A stretch of DNA of 52,709 nt from Alphaproteobacteria bacterium. GTDB taxonomy: Bacteria > Pseudomonadota > Alphaproteobacteria > Rickettsiales > SXRF01. Below, piece by piece: positions 7,362-16,981 of the stretch. The stretch covers positions 1-52,709 of the forward strand of contig JAGVLW010000075.1 of assembly GCA_020054105.1 (NCBI GenBank), written 5' to 3'. The notes below the pieces were generated by a model that was given only the letters and a program-made list of their open reading frames with translations, did not search any database and was not told where the DNA came from. Made by a program: the position numbers and the translations under genes. Positions within the stretch are counted from its first letter, which is position 1, and every line of letters starts with the position of its first letter.

Positions 7362-9962
7362 TCAATACAACCCGCCCGTGCCCACCACCGGCGGGGTTTG
7401 CTGGATGCCGGGAAACGCCGGCAGGTTCGGTGTAACTGGCTCGCCATCTGCAGGCTCGATAGACACCTCATTATCGGGAATTTCGACCACCGGTGGCGCG
7501 CTGGTATCAGCGGCGGTGGGCGGCTCATATGCTTTAGAGACGCCGGGAATATAAATCGGCCTGCCGGTGATAAATGCTTCTTCGATCATGGCCGTATCCG
7601 ACCCTTCCAGGCCGTCGACGGGTTGCCCCGAATGCAAATCGACCTTAATGAACTGGATGCCCGACGGCACGCGAAACGGCGTATTTTGCTTATCGGCTAG
7701 CGTCTCTTTCATGAAAGAAATAAAGGCGGGCAAGGCCACCGACCCGCCGGTTTCTTTCTTGCCGAGCGTGCGCGGCTTGTCGTATCCCACGAACACGCCG
7801 GCGACCAGGTCGGGCGTGAAGCCGACGAACCAGGTGTCGTTGCTGTCGTTGGTCGTGCCGGTCTTACCGGCGACGATCTTGCCGATCTCCTTGGCGCGGG
7901 CGGCGGTTCCGCGGGTGGCGACGCCCTGCAGTATCGAGGTAATCTGATAGGCAACGCGCGGATCGGCTATTTGCGCCCGAGTATCTTCGGGAATCGGCGG
8001 CAATGCATCGGGAGCGAGGGCATCGACGTTTTCCAGAACGCACTGTGCGCAAACCCGGCTATCGCGCCGGAAAATCGTCTTGCCGTGGCGGTCGTCGATG
8101 CGCTCGATGATAGACGGTGTGATGGCCTTGCCGCCATTGACGATCATGCCGTACGCGTTGGCGATTTTAAGCAGCGTCGTTTCCGCCGCGCCCAGCACGA
8201 TGGAGAAATTGCGTGGTACGTTATCGTAAATGCCGAAACGCTTGCCGATTTCCATCGCCTTTTGAATGCCGATTGTCTGGGCGATGCGCACCGTCATGGT
8301 ATTGCGCGATTTTTCCAGCCCGACGCGCATCGTCGTCGGCCCCAGATAATCGTCCTTGTAATTTTGCGGCTTCCACATCGGCTGCCCCGCGCCCTGGCTC
8401 AGCTCCACCGGCGCGTCGAGAATCATCGTCGATGGCGTATAGCCGTTTTCCAATCCCGCCAGATAGACAAACGGCTTGAAGGCCGAGCCCGGCTGGCGTT
8501 TCGCCTGCGTCGCCCGGTTGAACTCGGTACCGCCATACGCATAGCCGCCCGACATGGCCAGCACCCGTCCGGTATGCGGATCGAGCACGACAATCGCGCC
8601 GTTGACTTCGGGTATCTGCTGCAAGTCCCATGCGATTTTCTGCTCGCCGGGCGGCAGCGATTTGCGCTGCTCTTCGGCCGGTATTCCCACCAGCACCACA
8701 TCGCCGAGCCGCAATATGTCGCCGGGCTTTTTCACTTCCGGCCCGATCTGACCGTCGGCGATTACCTTACGCGTCCATTTCAGCAGCGTGAACGGAACGA
8801 TGCCGCGCGATTCGTCCTCGAAAATAATCTGCGCCTTCTTATCGTCAAGCGCCGTGACCATCGCCAGTTTCTGGCCGTCGAAAACATGGTAGACGTGCTC
8901 TTGCGCAAGCCGCGCAAGCTGCTCCTTCCAGTCAAACGATTTGGCGCCGATATAAGGCAAATGCTTGATCGGCCCGCGATAGCCGCGCCGGCGGTCGTAA
9001 TCGACCAGCGCCTTGCGCAGCGCGGTATCGGCGGCTTTCTGCATCTGCGGATCGAGCGTGGTTTTCACCACCAGCCCGCCTTCATATAAGCCTTTATCGC
9101 CATACATGCCTTTAATGGTGCGTCGCACCTCCTCGGCAAAAAACTCGGCGGGCGCGATTTCGGCGGCATCGCGGTTGCGCAGAGTGATTGGCGCCTTTTG
9201 TGCCTCATGCCATTCGTCCAGCGTAATAAACTGGTTCTTATACATGTTCTCCAATATCCAGTCGCGCCGCGCCTTCGCCGCTTCATAGTCTTTTTTCGGA
9301 TTATACAGCGTCGGCGCCTTGGGCTGGGCGGCAAGCAACGCGGCTTCGTCGAGCGTCAATTCATCGAGCGATTTGTTGAAATAATTCTGAGCGGCGGCGG
9401 CAACGCCATAGGAACCGAGGCCTAAATAAATCTGGTTGAGATACAGCTCCAAAATCTTGTCTTTGCTGTAAACCTGGCTGATGCGCAGCGCCAGGATCGC
9501 CTCCTTGATCTTGCGCTCGATGGATTTTTCATTGGTCAGCAGAAAGTTTTTTACGACCTGCTGGGTGATCGTCGAGCCGCCGACCAGCGATTTCCCCTGG
9601 CCGTAATAGCGAACATTGTCGCGCACGGCGCGCGCGATTCCGGTGAAATCGATGCCGGTATGGGCATAAAAATTCTTGTCTTCGGCGGAAAGAAACGCTT
9701 GCACCACCCGCTTGGGAACCGCCTTGAGCGGCACGAACACCCGTTTCTCGGTCGCATATTCGGCAAGCAGCCGCCCGTCGGCGGCATACAGGCGCGTTAC
9801 CGTCGGCGGGTCGTATTTCTCGAGCGCGCTATAATCGGGAAGACCCTTGCTGTAATGATTGAACAGCAGCAGCCCGACGATGCTGCCGATAATCAGCAAG
9901 GTAAACCCCAGCGAAAACAGCCAGCCGAACACGCCAATGACACTTCTTGAGAAACGGCTCAT
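7362..9962 (-). CDS. mrcA: Penicillin-binding protein 1A (transglycosylase/transpeptidase)
   Basis: Transglycosylase motif 'EDKNFYAHTGID', 'GGSTITQQVVKN', transpeptidase 'KRQPGSAFKPF' and 'KTGTTND'. Confidence 0.95.
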   Translation of the reverse strand: MSRFSRSVIGVFGWLFSLGFTLLIIGSIVGLLLFNHYSKGLPDYSALEKYDPPTVTRLYAADGRLLAEYATEKRVFVPLKAVPKRVVQAFLSAEDKNFYAHTGIDFTGIARAVRDNVRYYGQGKSLVGGSTITQQVVKNFLLTNEKSIERKIKEAILALRISQVYSKDKILELYLNQIYLGLGSYGVAAAAQNYFNKSLDELTLDEAALLAAQPKAPTLYNPKKDYEAAKARRDWILENMYKNQFITLDEWHEAQKAPITLRNRDAAEIAPAEFFAEEVRRTIKGMYGDKGLYEGGLVVKTTLDPQMQKAADTALRKALVDYDRRRGYRGPIKHLPYIGAKSFDWKEQLARLAQEHVYHVFDGQKLAMVTALDDKKAQIIFEDESRGIVPFTLLKWTRKVIADGQIGPEVKKPGDILRLGDVVLVGIPAEEQRKSLPPGEQKIAWDLQQIPEVNGAIVVLDPHTGRVLAMSGGYAYGGTEFNRATQAKRQPGSAFKPFVYLAGLENGYTPSTMILDAPVELSQGAGQPMWKPQNYKDDYLGPTTMRVGLEKSRNTMTVRIAQTIGIQKAMEIGKRFGIYDNVPRNFSIVLGAAETTLLKIANAYGMIVNGGKAITPSIIERIDDRHGKTIFRRDSRVCAQCVLENVDALAPDALPPIPEDTRAQIADPRVAYQITSILQGVATRGTAARAKEIGKIVAGKTGTTNDSNDTWFVGFTPDLVAGVFVGYDKPRTLGKKETGGSVALPAFISFMKETLADKQNTPFRVPSGIQFIKVDLHSGQPVDGLEGSDTAMIEEAFITGRPIYIPGVSKAYEPPTAADTSAPPVVEIPDNEVSIEPADGEPVTPNLPAFPGIQQTPPVVGTGGLY

Positions 9963-11068
9963 CGCTGGCCATCCGTATCGTTTACCTGCCGGAAATATGC
10001 ATCGACGCCCGCTGCTATTCCGGCCGCCACCTTTTCACGGTGCGTTTTCGATTTCAACAGCTTTTCCTCTTTCGGATGCGAAAGGAAACCCGTCTCGACC
10101 AGCACCGAAGGAACGTCGGGCGCCTTGAGCACCGCAAACCCGGCGAAGCGATGCGTATTGGGCAATAACGCCACTTTTCCCTGCAACGACGCCACCAATA
10201 AATCGGCCAGCAGCGCCGAGCGGTTTTTGGTTTCGCGCTGCGCCAGCGAAATCAGGATATCGGCAACGTCTTCGCGCTCGTGCGACAAATTCATGCCGCC
10301 GATAATGTCGGCTTTATTCTCGCGCGCGGCCAGCGCCTCGGCTTCCTTGTCGGAAGCCTGCTCGGACACGGTATAAACCGACAGGCCGCGCGCGGCCCCT
10401 TCCGGCGCCGAATCGGCATGGAGTGAAATAAAGATCGCCGCGCCATGCTTGCGGGCGATGTCGACGCGCTTGCGCAGCATGATGAAATAATCTCTTTCCC
10501 GCGTCAGCTTCACTTGGTAGCGGCCGGTATTCAGCAGGTGCTTTCTAAGCGCATAGGCATAATCCAACACGATATCCTTCTCCCGAACGCCGCCCGGCCC
10601 GATAGCTCCCGGATCGACGCCGCCATGCCCGGCATCGATGACGACCATCGGTTTTTTAATCGCTGCACCGCGCTTGTTTCTGGCATCGGCGATGGTAATG
10701 GCCAGTTGCGGCGCTTTTCCCTCTTCCTCGCGGACTTCCAAAACGCCGATCGGCTTGCTCAGGGTAAATACGATGCGCGTCGTTTGCGGGTCGAATTGTC
10801 CCATGCGCACGGATTGCAATAATGTCCCGTTATACGATGACGGCAATTTGATGGGTTGCCTGCTTGAAAACCTAGGCAAATCAACTACCAGCCGGTCGGG
10901 ATTTGCCAGCAGAAACACCTTGTTGGGGGAAATCTCCGGCGCTTGGATCGAAATGACTTCCTGATTTTTATCGGCTTGCAGCTGCAACAGCTCGGCGGCA
11001 TGGCCGCAAGACGGCGCCAGGCCCAGGAAAATCGCGGATAGAAAAACAAGAAAGGTAATATTTTTCAT
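9959..11068 (-). CDS. amiC: N-acetylmuramoyl-L-alanine amidase (AmiC-like, AMIN + Amidase_3)
   Basis: 'VVIDAGHGGVDPGAIG', 'FISLHADS' and 'VLVETGFLSHPKEE'; N-terminal signal sequence. Overlaps mrcA by 4 nt. Confidence 0.9.
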   Translation of the reverse strand: MKNITFLVFLSAIFLGLAPSCGHAAELLQLQADKNQEVISIQAPEISPNKVFLLANPDRLVVDLPRFSSRQPIKLPSSYNGTLLQSVRMGQFDPQTTRIVFTLSKPIGVLEVREEEGKAPQLAITIADARNKRGAAIKKPMVVIDAGHGGVDPGAIGPGGVREKDIVLDYAYALRKHLLNTGRYQVKLTRERDYFIMLRKRVDIARKHGAAIFISLHADSAPEGAARGLSVYTVSEQASDKEAEALAARENKADIIGGMNLSHEREDVADILISLAQRETKNRSALLADLLVASLQGKVALLPNTHRFAGFAVLKAPDVPSVLVETGFLSHPKEEKLLKSKTHREKVAAGIAAGVDAYFRQVNDTDGQR

Positions 11069-11173
11069 CAGGATAAGGAGCCGGCACATGAGAGTTGTTG
11101 TGTAATTGTTTTTTTACTTATATAGTGTAGAAGTTGTTCGTGCAAAATTAGTTTTGCGCATTCGAAATTGACG

Positions 11174-11216
11174 CAAAGGTCACCGCCGCTGCAACGCAGC
11201 CCCACGGTGGACTTTG
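11174..11216 (+). promoter_or_regulatory. Hairpin in the rne upstream region
   Basis: CAAAGGTCACCG (11174-11185) vs CGGTGGACTTTG (11205-11216), 10/12 complementary, with an inner CTGC/GCAG pair. Confidence 0.4.
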
Positions 11217-11289
11217 CTAAATAGTGAATTAGTAGAGACACGTATTTTTTAAATAACCACGACCTCACGGATGGTCCCCAGTTAACAGT

Positions 11290-11421
11290 ATGGAATTCTC
11301 ATTTCGTCATTATTCACCGGCTAACACCCCCGCGCCCTATGCGCCCGCTGCCTTTGCAGCCGGTCTGGTTGCGCCCGTCAGTGCTCGCCTGCTAGGTTTT
11401 GCGAAATTGCTGCCCAACTAA
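11290..11421 (+). CDS. Possible 43-aa leader peptide upstream of rne
   Basis: ATG...TAA: MEFSFRHYSPANTPAPYAPAAFAAGLVAPVSARLLGFAKLLPN. Codon usage resembles neighbouring genes; no strong RBS seen. Below the ORF-track length cutoff. Confidence 0.35.
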   Translation: MEFSFRHYSPANTPAPYAPAAFAAGLVAPVSARLLGFAKLLPN

Positions 11422-11464
11422 ACTGACTCCATAGCGTGAGGCGATCCAATATTAGGAGTCGCCC

Positions 11465-14080
11465 ATGACCAGAAGAATGTTAATCGATGCACTGCACCCG
11501 GAAGAAACCCGCGTAGTCATCGCCGAAAATAGCCAGATCATCGATTTTGACTTTGTCAGCAGCAACAAGAAGCAGCTCAAAGGCAATATTTACCTCGCGA
11601 AAATCACCCGCGTCGAACCGTCGTTGCAAGCCGCTTTCGTCGAATATGGCGGCGGCAAGCAAGGATTCTTGCCGTTTTCGGAAATCCATCCCGACTATTA
11701 CCAAATCCCGGTATCCGACCGCAAACGCCTGATGGAGGAAGCCGAAAGCGAATCCGCGCAAGACGCGCAGGAAGATGCCGTGCCGGAGAATGAAGGCAAT
11801 AATGCTTCCAGCGACGAGCAGAATAACGCGGATGATACTAATGACAGCGAACAGCTCGAATTTACCGATAGCACGCAACCGGCATTGCCGCTGGCGCCCG
11901 CCATCGAGCAGCTGCCGGAAACGAGCGAACAATCTTCCTACCAGAGCGAAAGCAGCGATGCACCCTTCGTAAGCGAATTGGCGCCCATGTCCGAACCAAC
12001 CGGCGACGTCGTCGAAAACGCGCCTGAAATGCCCGTCTCGGATAATGATAATAACGCGGAAACCAAAGCCGATGAGGCGCCCGCCTCCGAACCCGTCGAA
12101 ACGCTGCAAAGCGACGAGGAAGAAATCCAGAGCCGCCCCAAGCGCAACGTGTTCTCCCGGCGTTACAAAATCCAGGAAGTCATCCGCCGCGGCCAGGTAG
12201 TGCTGGTGCAGGTCATCAAAGAAGAACGCGGCAACAAAGGTGCGTCGCTTACCACCTACCTGTCGCTGGCAGGCCGTTACTGCGTGCTGATGCCCAATTC
12301 GCCCAAGGACGGCGGCATTTCGCGCAAGATCGCCAGTTCCGACGACCGCAAGCGCCTGAAGGCCATCTCCACCGAGCTGCGGCTGGCCGCCGGCATGAGC
12401 GTGATCATCCGCACCGCCGGAACCGACCGCACCCGCGCCGAAATCAAGCGCGACTACGATTATCTGGTGAAAGTCTGGAACCGCGTGCGCGAAGTAACGC
12501 TCGAATCCAATGCACCGGCGCTGATTTACGAAGAAAGCGACGTCATCAAGCGCGCGATCCGCGACCAATACACCAACGACACCGACGAGGTTATCATCGA
12601 AGGCGACGAAGGCTATAAAGCGGCCAAGGATTTCATGAAGCTGCTGCTGCCCAGCCATACGCCCAAGATCAAGCATTACAAGGAAGCGACGCCGCTTTTT
12701 TACGCCTATAACATCGAGGAACAATTGCTCTCGATGCACGACCCGATAGTAAAACTGCGCTCCGGCGGCTACATCGTCATCAATCCCACCGAGGCGCTGA
12801 TTTCGATCGACGTCAACTCCGGCCGCGCAACCGGCGAGCGCAACATCGAAGAGACGGCGACGAAAACCAACCTGGAAGCGGCGGCGGAAGTCGCCCGCCA
12901 GCTTAGGCTGCGCGATTTGGCCGGCCTCATCGTCATCGACTTCATCGACATGCTCGAATCGCGCAATCGTCGCGCCGTCGAGAAAGCCATCAAAGACGCG
13001 CTGAAAGTAGACCGGGCAAAAATCCAGCTCGGCCGCATCAGCCCGTTCGGCCTGCTGGAAATGTCGCGCCAGCGCCTGCGCCCGAGCATCGCCGAAACCA
13101 ACATGATCCAATGCCCGCATTGCATCGGCCGCGGCCTGATTCGTTCCAACGAGTCGATGAGCATCCAGATGATCCGCGCCCTCGAAAAAGAAGCGTCGAG
13201 CGGTCAATGGAGCAGCCTGCGCCTGCTCGTACCGCAAGCGCTGGCGCTGCACCTGCTTAACTTCAAGCGCGAAGCGCTGCAAACGCTCGAAGAGCGCCAT
13301 AATTTGACGGTCCAGGTCTTAATCGACGTCGCCCTGGCGGAATCCGACTTCAACCTCGAAAAAATGCGCCGCACGGGACAATCCGAGCGCGGCGCGCCAA
13401 GCGGCGACGGCCGCGGCAGGAACCGCCGCCCGGAACGCAACCGCAACGACAATCCCAGGGCGGCCATTGCCGAAACCGTGCTGGAAGAAATGAGCAATGC
13501 CGAGGAGGAAATTGCATTCGTGGACGAACCCGCGCGTGAGCCTGCCAATACCGAGGAAGGCTTCGATAGTAACCGCGAGCCGCGCCGTGGTGGCCGCAAT
13601 CGCCGTGGCCGCCGTGGCCAGCGCCGTAGCGGTGGCGGGCGTTTCCGCGAGAACAACGAACCCAGGCCGAACACAGGCAACATCGAATTGGCCAGCAACG
13701 ATAATGCATCCGATATGCTTGAGGTCGCAACCGACGTCATGCCCATCGAAAGCAACGATAGCAATGCTCCCGCCAACCCGCGCCGGCGCGAACGCGGCGG
13801 CCGTGGCCGAGGCCGCAAGCATTGGCGCGACGATAAGAGCGATGCTGGGTCGAACCGGCCGGATAATAACGCCGTCAATGCCGCTCCGCAGGAGGCAGGA
13901 AACGCGCCTGTCGAAGCCAAGCTGCCTGCTTTTACCAAGCAAGAGCCGGTGCTGATCGAGCCGACGCCGGTTTTCCATGACCGCAAACCCGCCGCCGCCC
14001 CGCAGCCAATATCGGCCCCGCGCGACCCCAACAAGGCCGCTAAAAAAGGCTGGTGGCAGAAAATGATCGAGCTGGAATAA
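11465..14080 (+). CDS. rne: Ribonuclease E/G family
   Basis: S1-like N-terminus, 'SIDVNSGRATGERNIEETATKTNLEAAAEVARQLRLRDLAGLIVIDFIDM', zinc-link 'CPHCIGRG', Arg-rich C-terminus. Confidence 0.95.
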   Translation: MTRRMLIDALHPEETRVVIAENSQIIDFDFVSSNKKQLKGNIYLAKITRVEPSLQAAFVEYGGGKQGFLPFSEIHPDYYQIPVSDRKRLMEEAESESAQDAQEDAVPENEGNNASSDEQNNADDTNDSEQLEFTDSTQPALPLAPAIEQLPETSEQSSYQSESSDAPFVSELAPMSEPTGDVVENAPEMPVSDNDNNAETKADEAPASEPVETLQSDEEEIQSRPKRNVFSRRYKIQEVIRRGQVVLVQVIKEERGNKGASLTTYLSLAGRYCVLMPNSPKDGGISRKIASSDDRKRLKAISTELRLAAGMSVIIRTAGTDRTRAEIKRDYDYLVKVWNRVREVTLESNAPALIYEESDVIKRAIRDQYTNDTDEVIIEGDEGYKAAKDFMKLLLPSHTPKIKHYKEATPLFYAYNIEEQLLSMHDPIVKLRSGGYIVINPTEALISIDVNSGRATGERNIEETATKTNLEAAAEVARQLRLRDLAGLIVIDFIDMLESRNRRAVEKAIKDALKVDRAKIQLGRISPFGLLEMSRQRLRPSIAETNMIQCPHCIGRGLIRSNESMSIQMIRALEKEASSGQWSSLRLLVPQALALHLLNFKREALQTLEERHNLTVQVLIDVALAESDFNLEKMRRTGQSERGAPSGDGRGRNRRPERNRNDNPRAAIAETVLEEMSNAEEEIAFVDEPAREPANTEEGFDSNREPRRGGRNRRGRRGQRRSGGGRFRENNEPRPNTGNIELASNDNASDMLEVATDVMPIESNDSNAPANPRRRERGGRGRGRKHWRDDKSDAGSNRPDNNAVNAAPQEAGNAPVEAKLPAFTKQEPVLIEPTPVFHDRKPAAAPQPISAPRDPNKAAKKGWWQKMIELE

Positions 14081-14101
14081 CGCAACCGGAAGGCCCGCAC
14101 G

Positions 14102-15457
14102 ATGCGCCCGTTCTTCTGCGCATGTTTCTGGATGATAGCCCTGGTGCTGTATCCGCTGGCAGCACAGGCGGCGCTTATCCGCGACGCTGAGATTGAAAAC
14201 ACCCTGAGGCTTTACGCCGAGCCGGTCTTCAAAGCGGCCGGCGTCACGCCCTCGTCGGTAGAAATTTTCATCGTCAACGACGATTCGCTCAACGCCTTTG
14301 TCGCCGGCGGCGCCAACATGTTCATCCATACCGGCCTGATCCTGGCGACCGACACGCCCGACATGCTCATCGGCGTGATGGCGCACGAAACCGGCCACAT
14401 CGCCGGCGGGCACCTGGCGCAGGGCACGGAAAAACTCAAGGGCGCGCAGATAGGTTCGATCCTTACCTTCGTGCTGGGCGCTGCGGTCGCCGCGGCTTCC
14501 AGAAAACCGGAAGGCGCCGCTGCCGTCATCGCCGGCGACCAATCGAGCATTGCCCGTAATTTCTTCGCTTTCACCCGCGCCAACGAGGAAGCCGCCGACC
14601 AGTCCGCCCTCAACTCGCTCGACGCGCTGAATATTTCCGCCGGCGGCTTTTTGAAGCTCTTCGGCCTGCTGCAACGCAACGAGCGTCTGCACAGCAACAA
14701 TCCCGACCCGTACCTGCTTACCCATCCGCTGAGCCGCAGCCGCATCGAGCATGTACGCAACCATATCGACACGTCGCCCATTCCCGAAGGCCAGTATCCC
14801 AAAAAATTCGACATTCTGCACAAGCGCATGCTGGCCAAGCTCTATGGGTTCTTGCAAACGCCGGAGCAAACCATGCTGAAATATCCGGCCGGCGATAAAA
14901 GCCTGCCGGCGCGCATGGCGCGCGCGATCGCCTATTACAAAATGCCCGACCTCGAGCGCTCCCTTAAGGAAATGGATAGCCTGATCGCCGAACATAAAGA
15001 CGATGCGTTCCTGCATGAGCTCAAAGGCCAGATATTGTTTGAAAATGCAAAGCCCGCCGAGGCGCTCTCCTCCTACCAAACGGCGGCAAAACTGCTACCC
15101 AGCGCGCCGCTGATATTGACCGACCTGGCCAAAGTAGAACTCGAGCAGGCCGATAAAAACCATGTCGGCTCGGCCATCGCCCATCTTGAAAAATCCATCC
15201 GCCTCGACAAGCATAACGGGCAAAGCTGGCGGCTGCTTGCCATCGCTTACGGCAAGGCCGGTAATAAGGGCATGGCGGCATTGGCATTGTCCGAACAGGC
15301 GATGCTGCGCAACGACCCCGATACTGCGCTGCGGCAAATCGAAACCGCGCTTTCCTCCCTGAAACCCTCGACCTCCGCTTACCAGCAAGCACTCGATCTC
15401 AAGGCGCAGGCGATCGAGCTCAAGCGCGAGACGGAAGAACAATCGTCGCCCTTTTAA
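14102..15457 (+). CDS. M48 family metalloprotease with TPR region (BepA-like)
   Basis: Signal peptide, 'AHETGHIAGGH' HExxH-class site, C-terminal TPR-like repeats. Confidence 0.88.
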   Translation: MRPFFCACFWMIALVLYPLAAQAALIRDAEIENTLRLYAEPVFKAAGVTPSSVEIFIVNDDSLNAFVAGGANMFIHTGLILATDTPDMLIGVMAHETGHIAGGHLAQGTEKLKGAQIGSILTFVLGAAVAAASRKPEGAAAVIAGDQSSIARNFFAFTRANEEAADQSALNSLDALNISAGGFLKLFGLLQRNERLHSNNPDPYLLTHPLSRSRIEHVRNHIDTSPIPEGQYPKKFDILHKRMLAKLYGFLQTPEQTMLKYPAGDKSLPARMARAIAYYKMPDLERSLKEMDSLIAEHKDDAFLHELKGQILFENAKPAEALSSYQTAAKLLPSAPLILTDLAKVELEQADKNHVGSAIAHLEKSIRLDKHNGQSWRLLAIAYGKAGNKGMAALALSEQAMLRNDPDTALRQIETALSSLKPSTSAYQQALDLKAQAIELKRETEEQSSPF

Positions 15458-15525
15458 GGCATAATTTTACTATACTTTTGCCGAGGCGACGGCTACATAT
15501 GACTCCTCACCTCAAGGGAGCTTTT

Positions 15526-16425
15526 ATGTTCAAACCACGCCTGTTCGTACTTTCTTCGTCGCTCGTCGCCCTCATGGCATTGTCCGCGCAGGCGCAAACG
15601 CCTCCGGCCGATGCTACTCCCGTCATCGTTCCTCCGGCTGCCATAGCCCCGGCTACCGCTAACCAACCGGTCATGCGCAGCGAGCTGCCGGCGCTGGTGC
15701 GCGAAGTATTGCTCAACGACCCCGATATCATCAAGGATGCCGCGCAAAAGCTGCGCGAGAAGAAAGACGCCGAAGCCAAGAAAAAGGCGCTCGATACACT
15801 GACCAAGCGCAAAGACGACCTGTTTAACGACCCGGCCACGCCAAGCGTAGGCGATGCGAAGACTGCCGACGTCACGGTCGTCGAGTTCTTCGATTATCAC
15901 TGCGGCTATTGCAAGCACATGCTGCCGGTCGTCGCGCAGATCATGAAAGAAGACCCGAAAGTGCGTTTCGTGTTCAAGGAATATCCTATCCTCAGCGAAG
16001 ATTCGGTGACCGCCGCGCGCGCTGCATTGGCCGTCAACAACATCGCCAAGGATAAATATTTCGACTTCCATGCCGCGCTCATGAAGCAGGAAGGCAAATT
16101 CGACGAAAAAGCCATCATGGCCATCGCTAAAAAGCTGGGCATCAATGGCGACAAGCTCAAGGCCGAAATGAAAAAAGACGCAATCTCCACCGCGCTCGAC
16201 AAGAACCGCGAGCTTGGCGCTGAGCTTGGCGTTAACGGGACTCCGGCCTTGGTCGTCGGCAACGAATTCGTGCCCGGCGCCATCTCGACCGAAGATTTAC
16301 AGAAGCTGATTGCCAAGGAACGTATCGGCAAAATGCCTGCCGCCGCCGCTCCCGCGCCTGCCGTTGCTCCGGCCCCGGTTCCAGCTGCGCCAGCCGCTCC
16401 GGCTCCGGCGACTCAACCTAAGTAA
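15526..16425 (+). CDS. DsbA/Com1-like thioredoxin-fold disulfide protein
   Basis: 'VVEFFDYHCGYCKHM' and 'GVNGTPALVVGNEFVPGA'; signal peptide from MFKPRLF; Ala/Pro-rich tail. Confidence 0.88.
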   Translation: MFKPRLFVLSSSLVALMALSAQAQTPPADATPVIVPPAAIAPATANQPVMRSELPALVREVLLNDPDIIKDAAQKLREKKDAEAKKKALDTLTKRKDDLFNDPATPSVGDAKTADVTVVEFFDYHCGYCKHMLPVVAQIMKEDPKVRFVFKEYPILSEDSVTAARAALAVNNIAKDKYFDFHAALMKQEGKFDEKAIMAIAKKLGINGDKLKAEMKKDAISTALDKNRELGAELGVNGTPALVVGNEFVPGAISTEDLQKLIAKERIGKMPAAAAPAPAVAPAPVPAAPAAPAPATQPK

Positions 16426-16449
16426 ATAACAAAACGTTGATATATCTTC

Positions 16450-16570
16450 CCCTCTCCCTCTTAGGGAGAGGGCATGTTTTGTTAGCGAACATAGTTCGCG
16501 TTACAAAACCAGGGTGAGGGTTACTCTTAAATAACCCCCACCTTAATCCTCCCCCTAAGAGGGGGAGGAT
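16450..16570. terminator. Hairpin array between convergent genes (probable bidirectional terminator/repeat)
   Basis: CCCTCTCCCT-ctt-AGGGAGAGGG (16450-16472), GCGAAC-ata-GTTCGC near 16486-16500, ATCCTCCCCCT-aag-AGGGGGAGGAT (16546-16570). Confidence 0.6.
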
Positions 16571-16980
16571 ATTGTAGGCGGCGCGCCTTCCGGGAAATAA
16601 TGCTCCCGGTAGGTGCGGATCAGGGTTTTCCCCGCCATGGCCTTCAATATATCCAGGCAGATGGCGTAAGTATCGATGGGCCGTTCTTTCTTGGAAAAAT
16701 AATTTTCCCGCCGGATGAACACCTCGTTCATCAGGATGATTTTCCACTGCCAGCCGTCGAACACATCGACTTTAAAATAACCTGAAAATCCCGTGTTGTC
16801 GTAATCGCCCATGCGCACGCCCTGTAGCGCATCGTGGTAGGGATAGACTTTGAAATCGCCTTTTTTCGGAACGGCCAGCGCCTCGTCATCGACATATTCC
16901 AGATAGACATTGCCGCTGGCGATCAGCGTCACCAACGGTTTATCCTTGCTCTGGTAACGTATCTTATTGCGCTTTGCCAT
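16555..16980 (-). CDS. Conserved-looking hypothetical protein
   Basis: 141-aa ORF directly downstream of ispE on the same strand; no family recognised. Its 3' end runs into the hairpin. Confidence 0.6.
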   Translation of the reverse strand: MAKRNKIRYQSKDKPLVTLIASGNVYLEYVDDEALAVPKKGDFKVYPYHDALQGVRMGDYDNTGFSGYFKVDVFDGWQWKIILMNEVFIRRENYFSKKERPIDTYAICLDILKAMAGKTLIRTYREHYFPEGAPPTISSPS

Positions 16981-16981
16981 A

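Noticed and set aside
7971-9089. 372-aa plus-strand ORF opposite mrcA
   Set aside because: Antisense to a clear PBP1A; composition typical of a complementary-frame translation.
11480-15079. Long antisense ORFs (606, 332 and 586 aa) opposite rne and the M48 protease
   Set aside because: Shadow ORFs caused by GC-rich codon bias; no recognisable domains, and the plus-strand genes are unambiguous.
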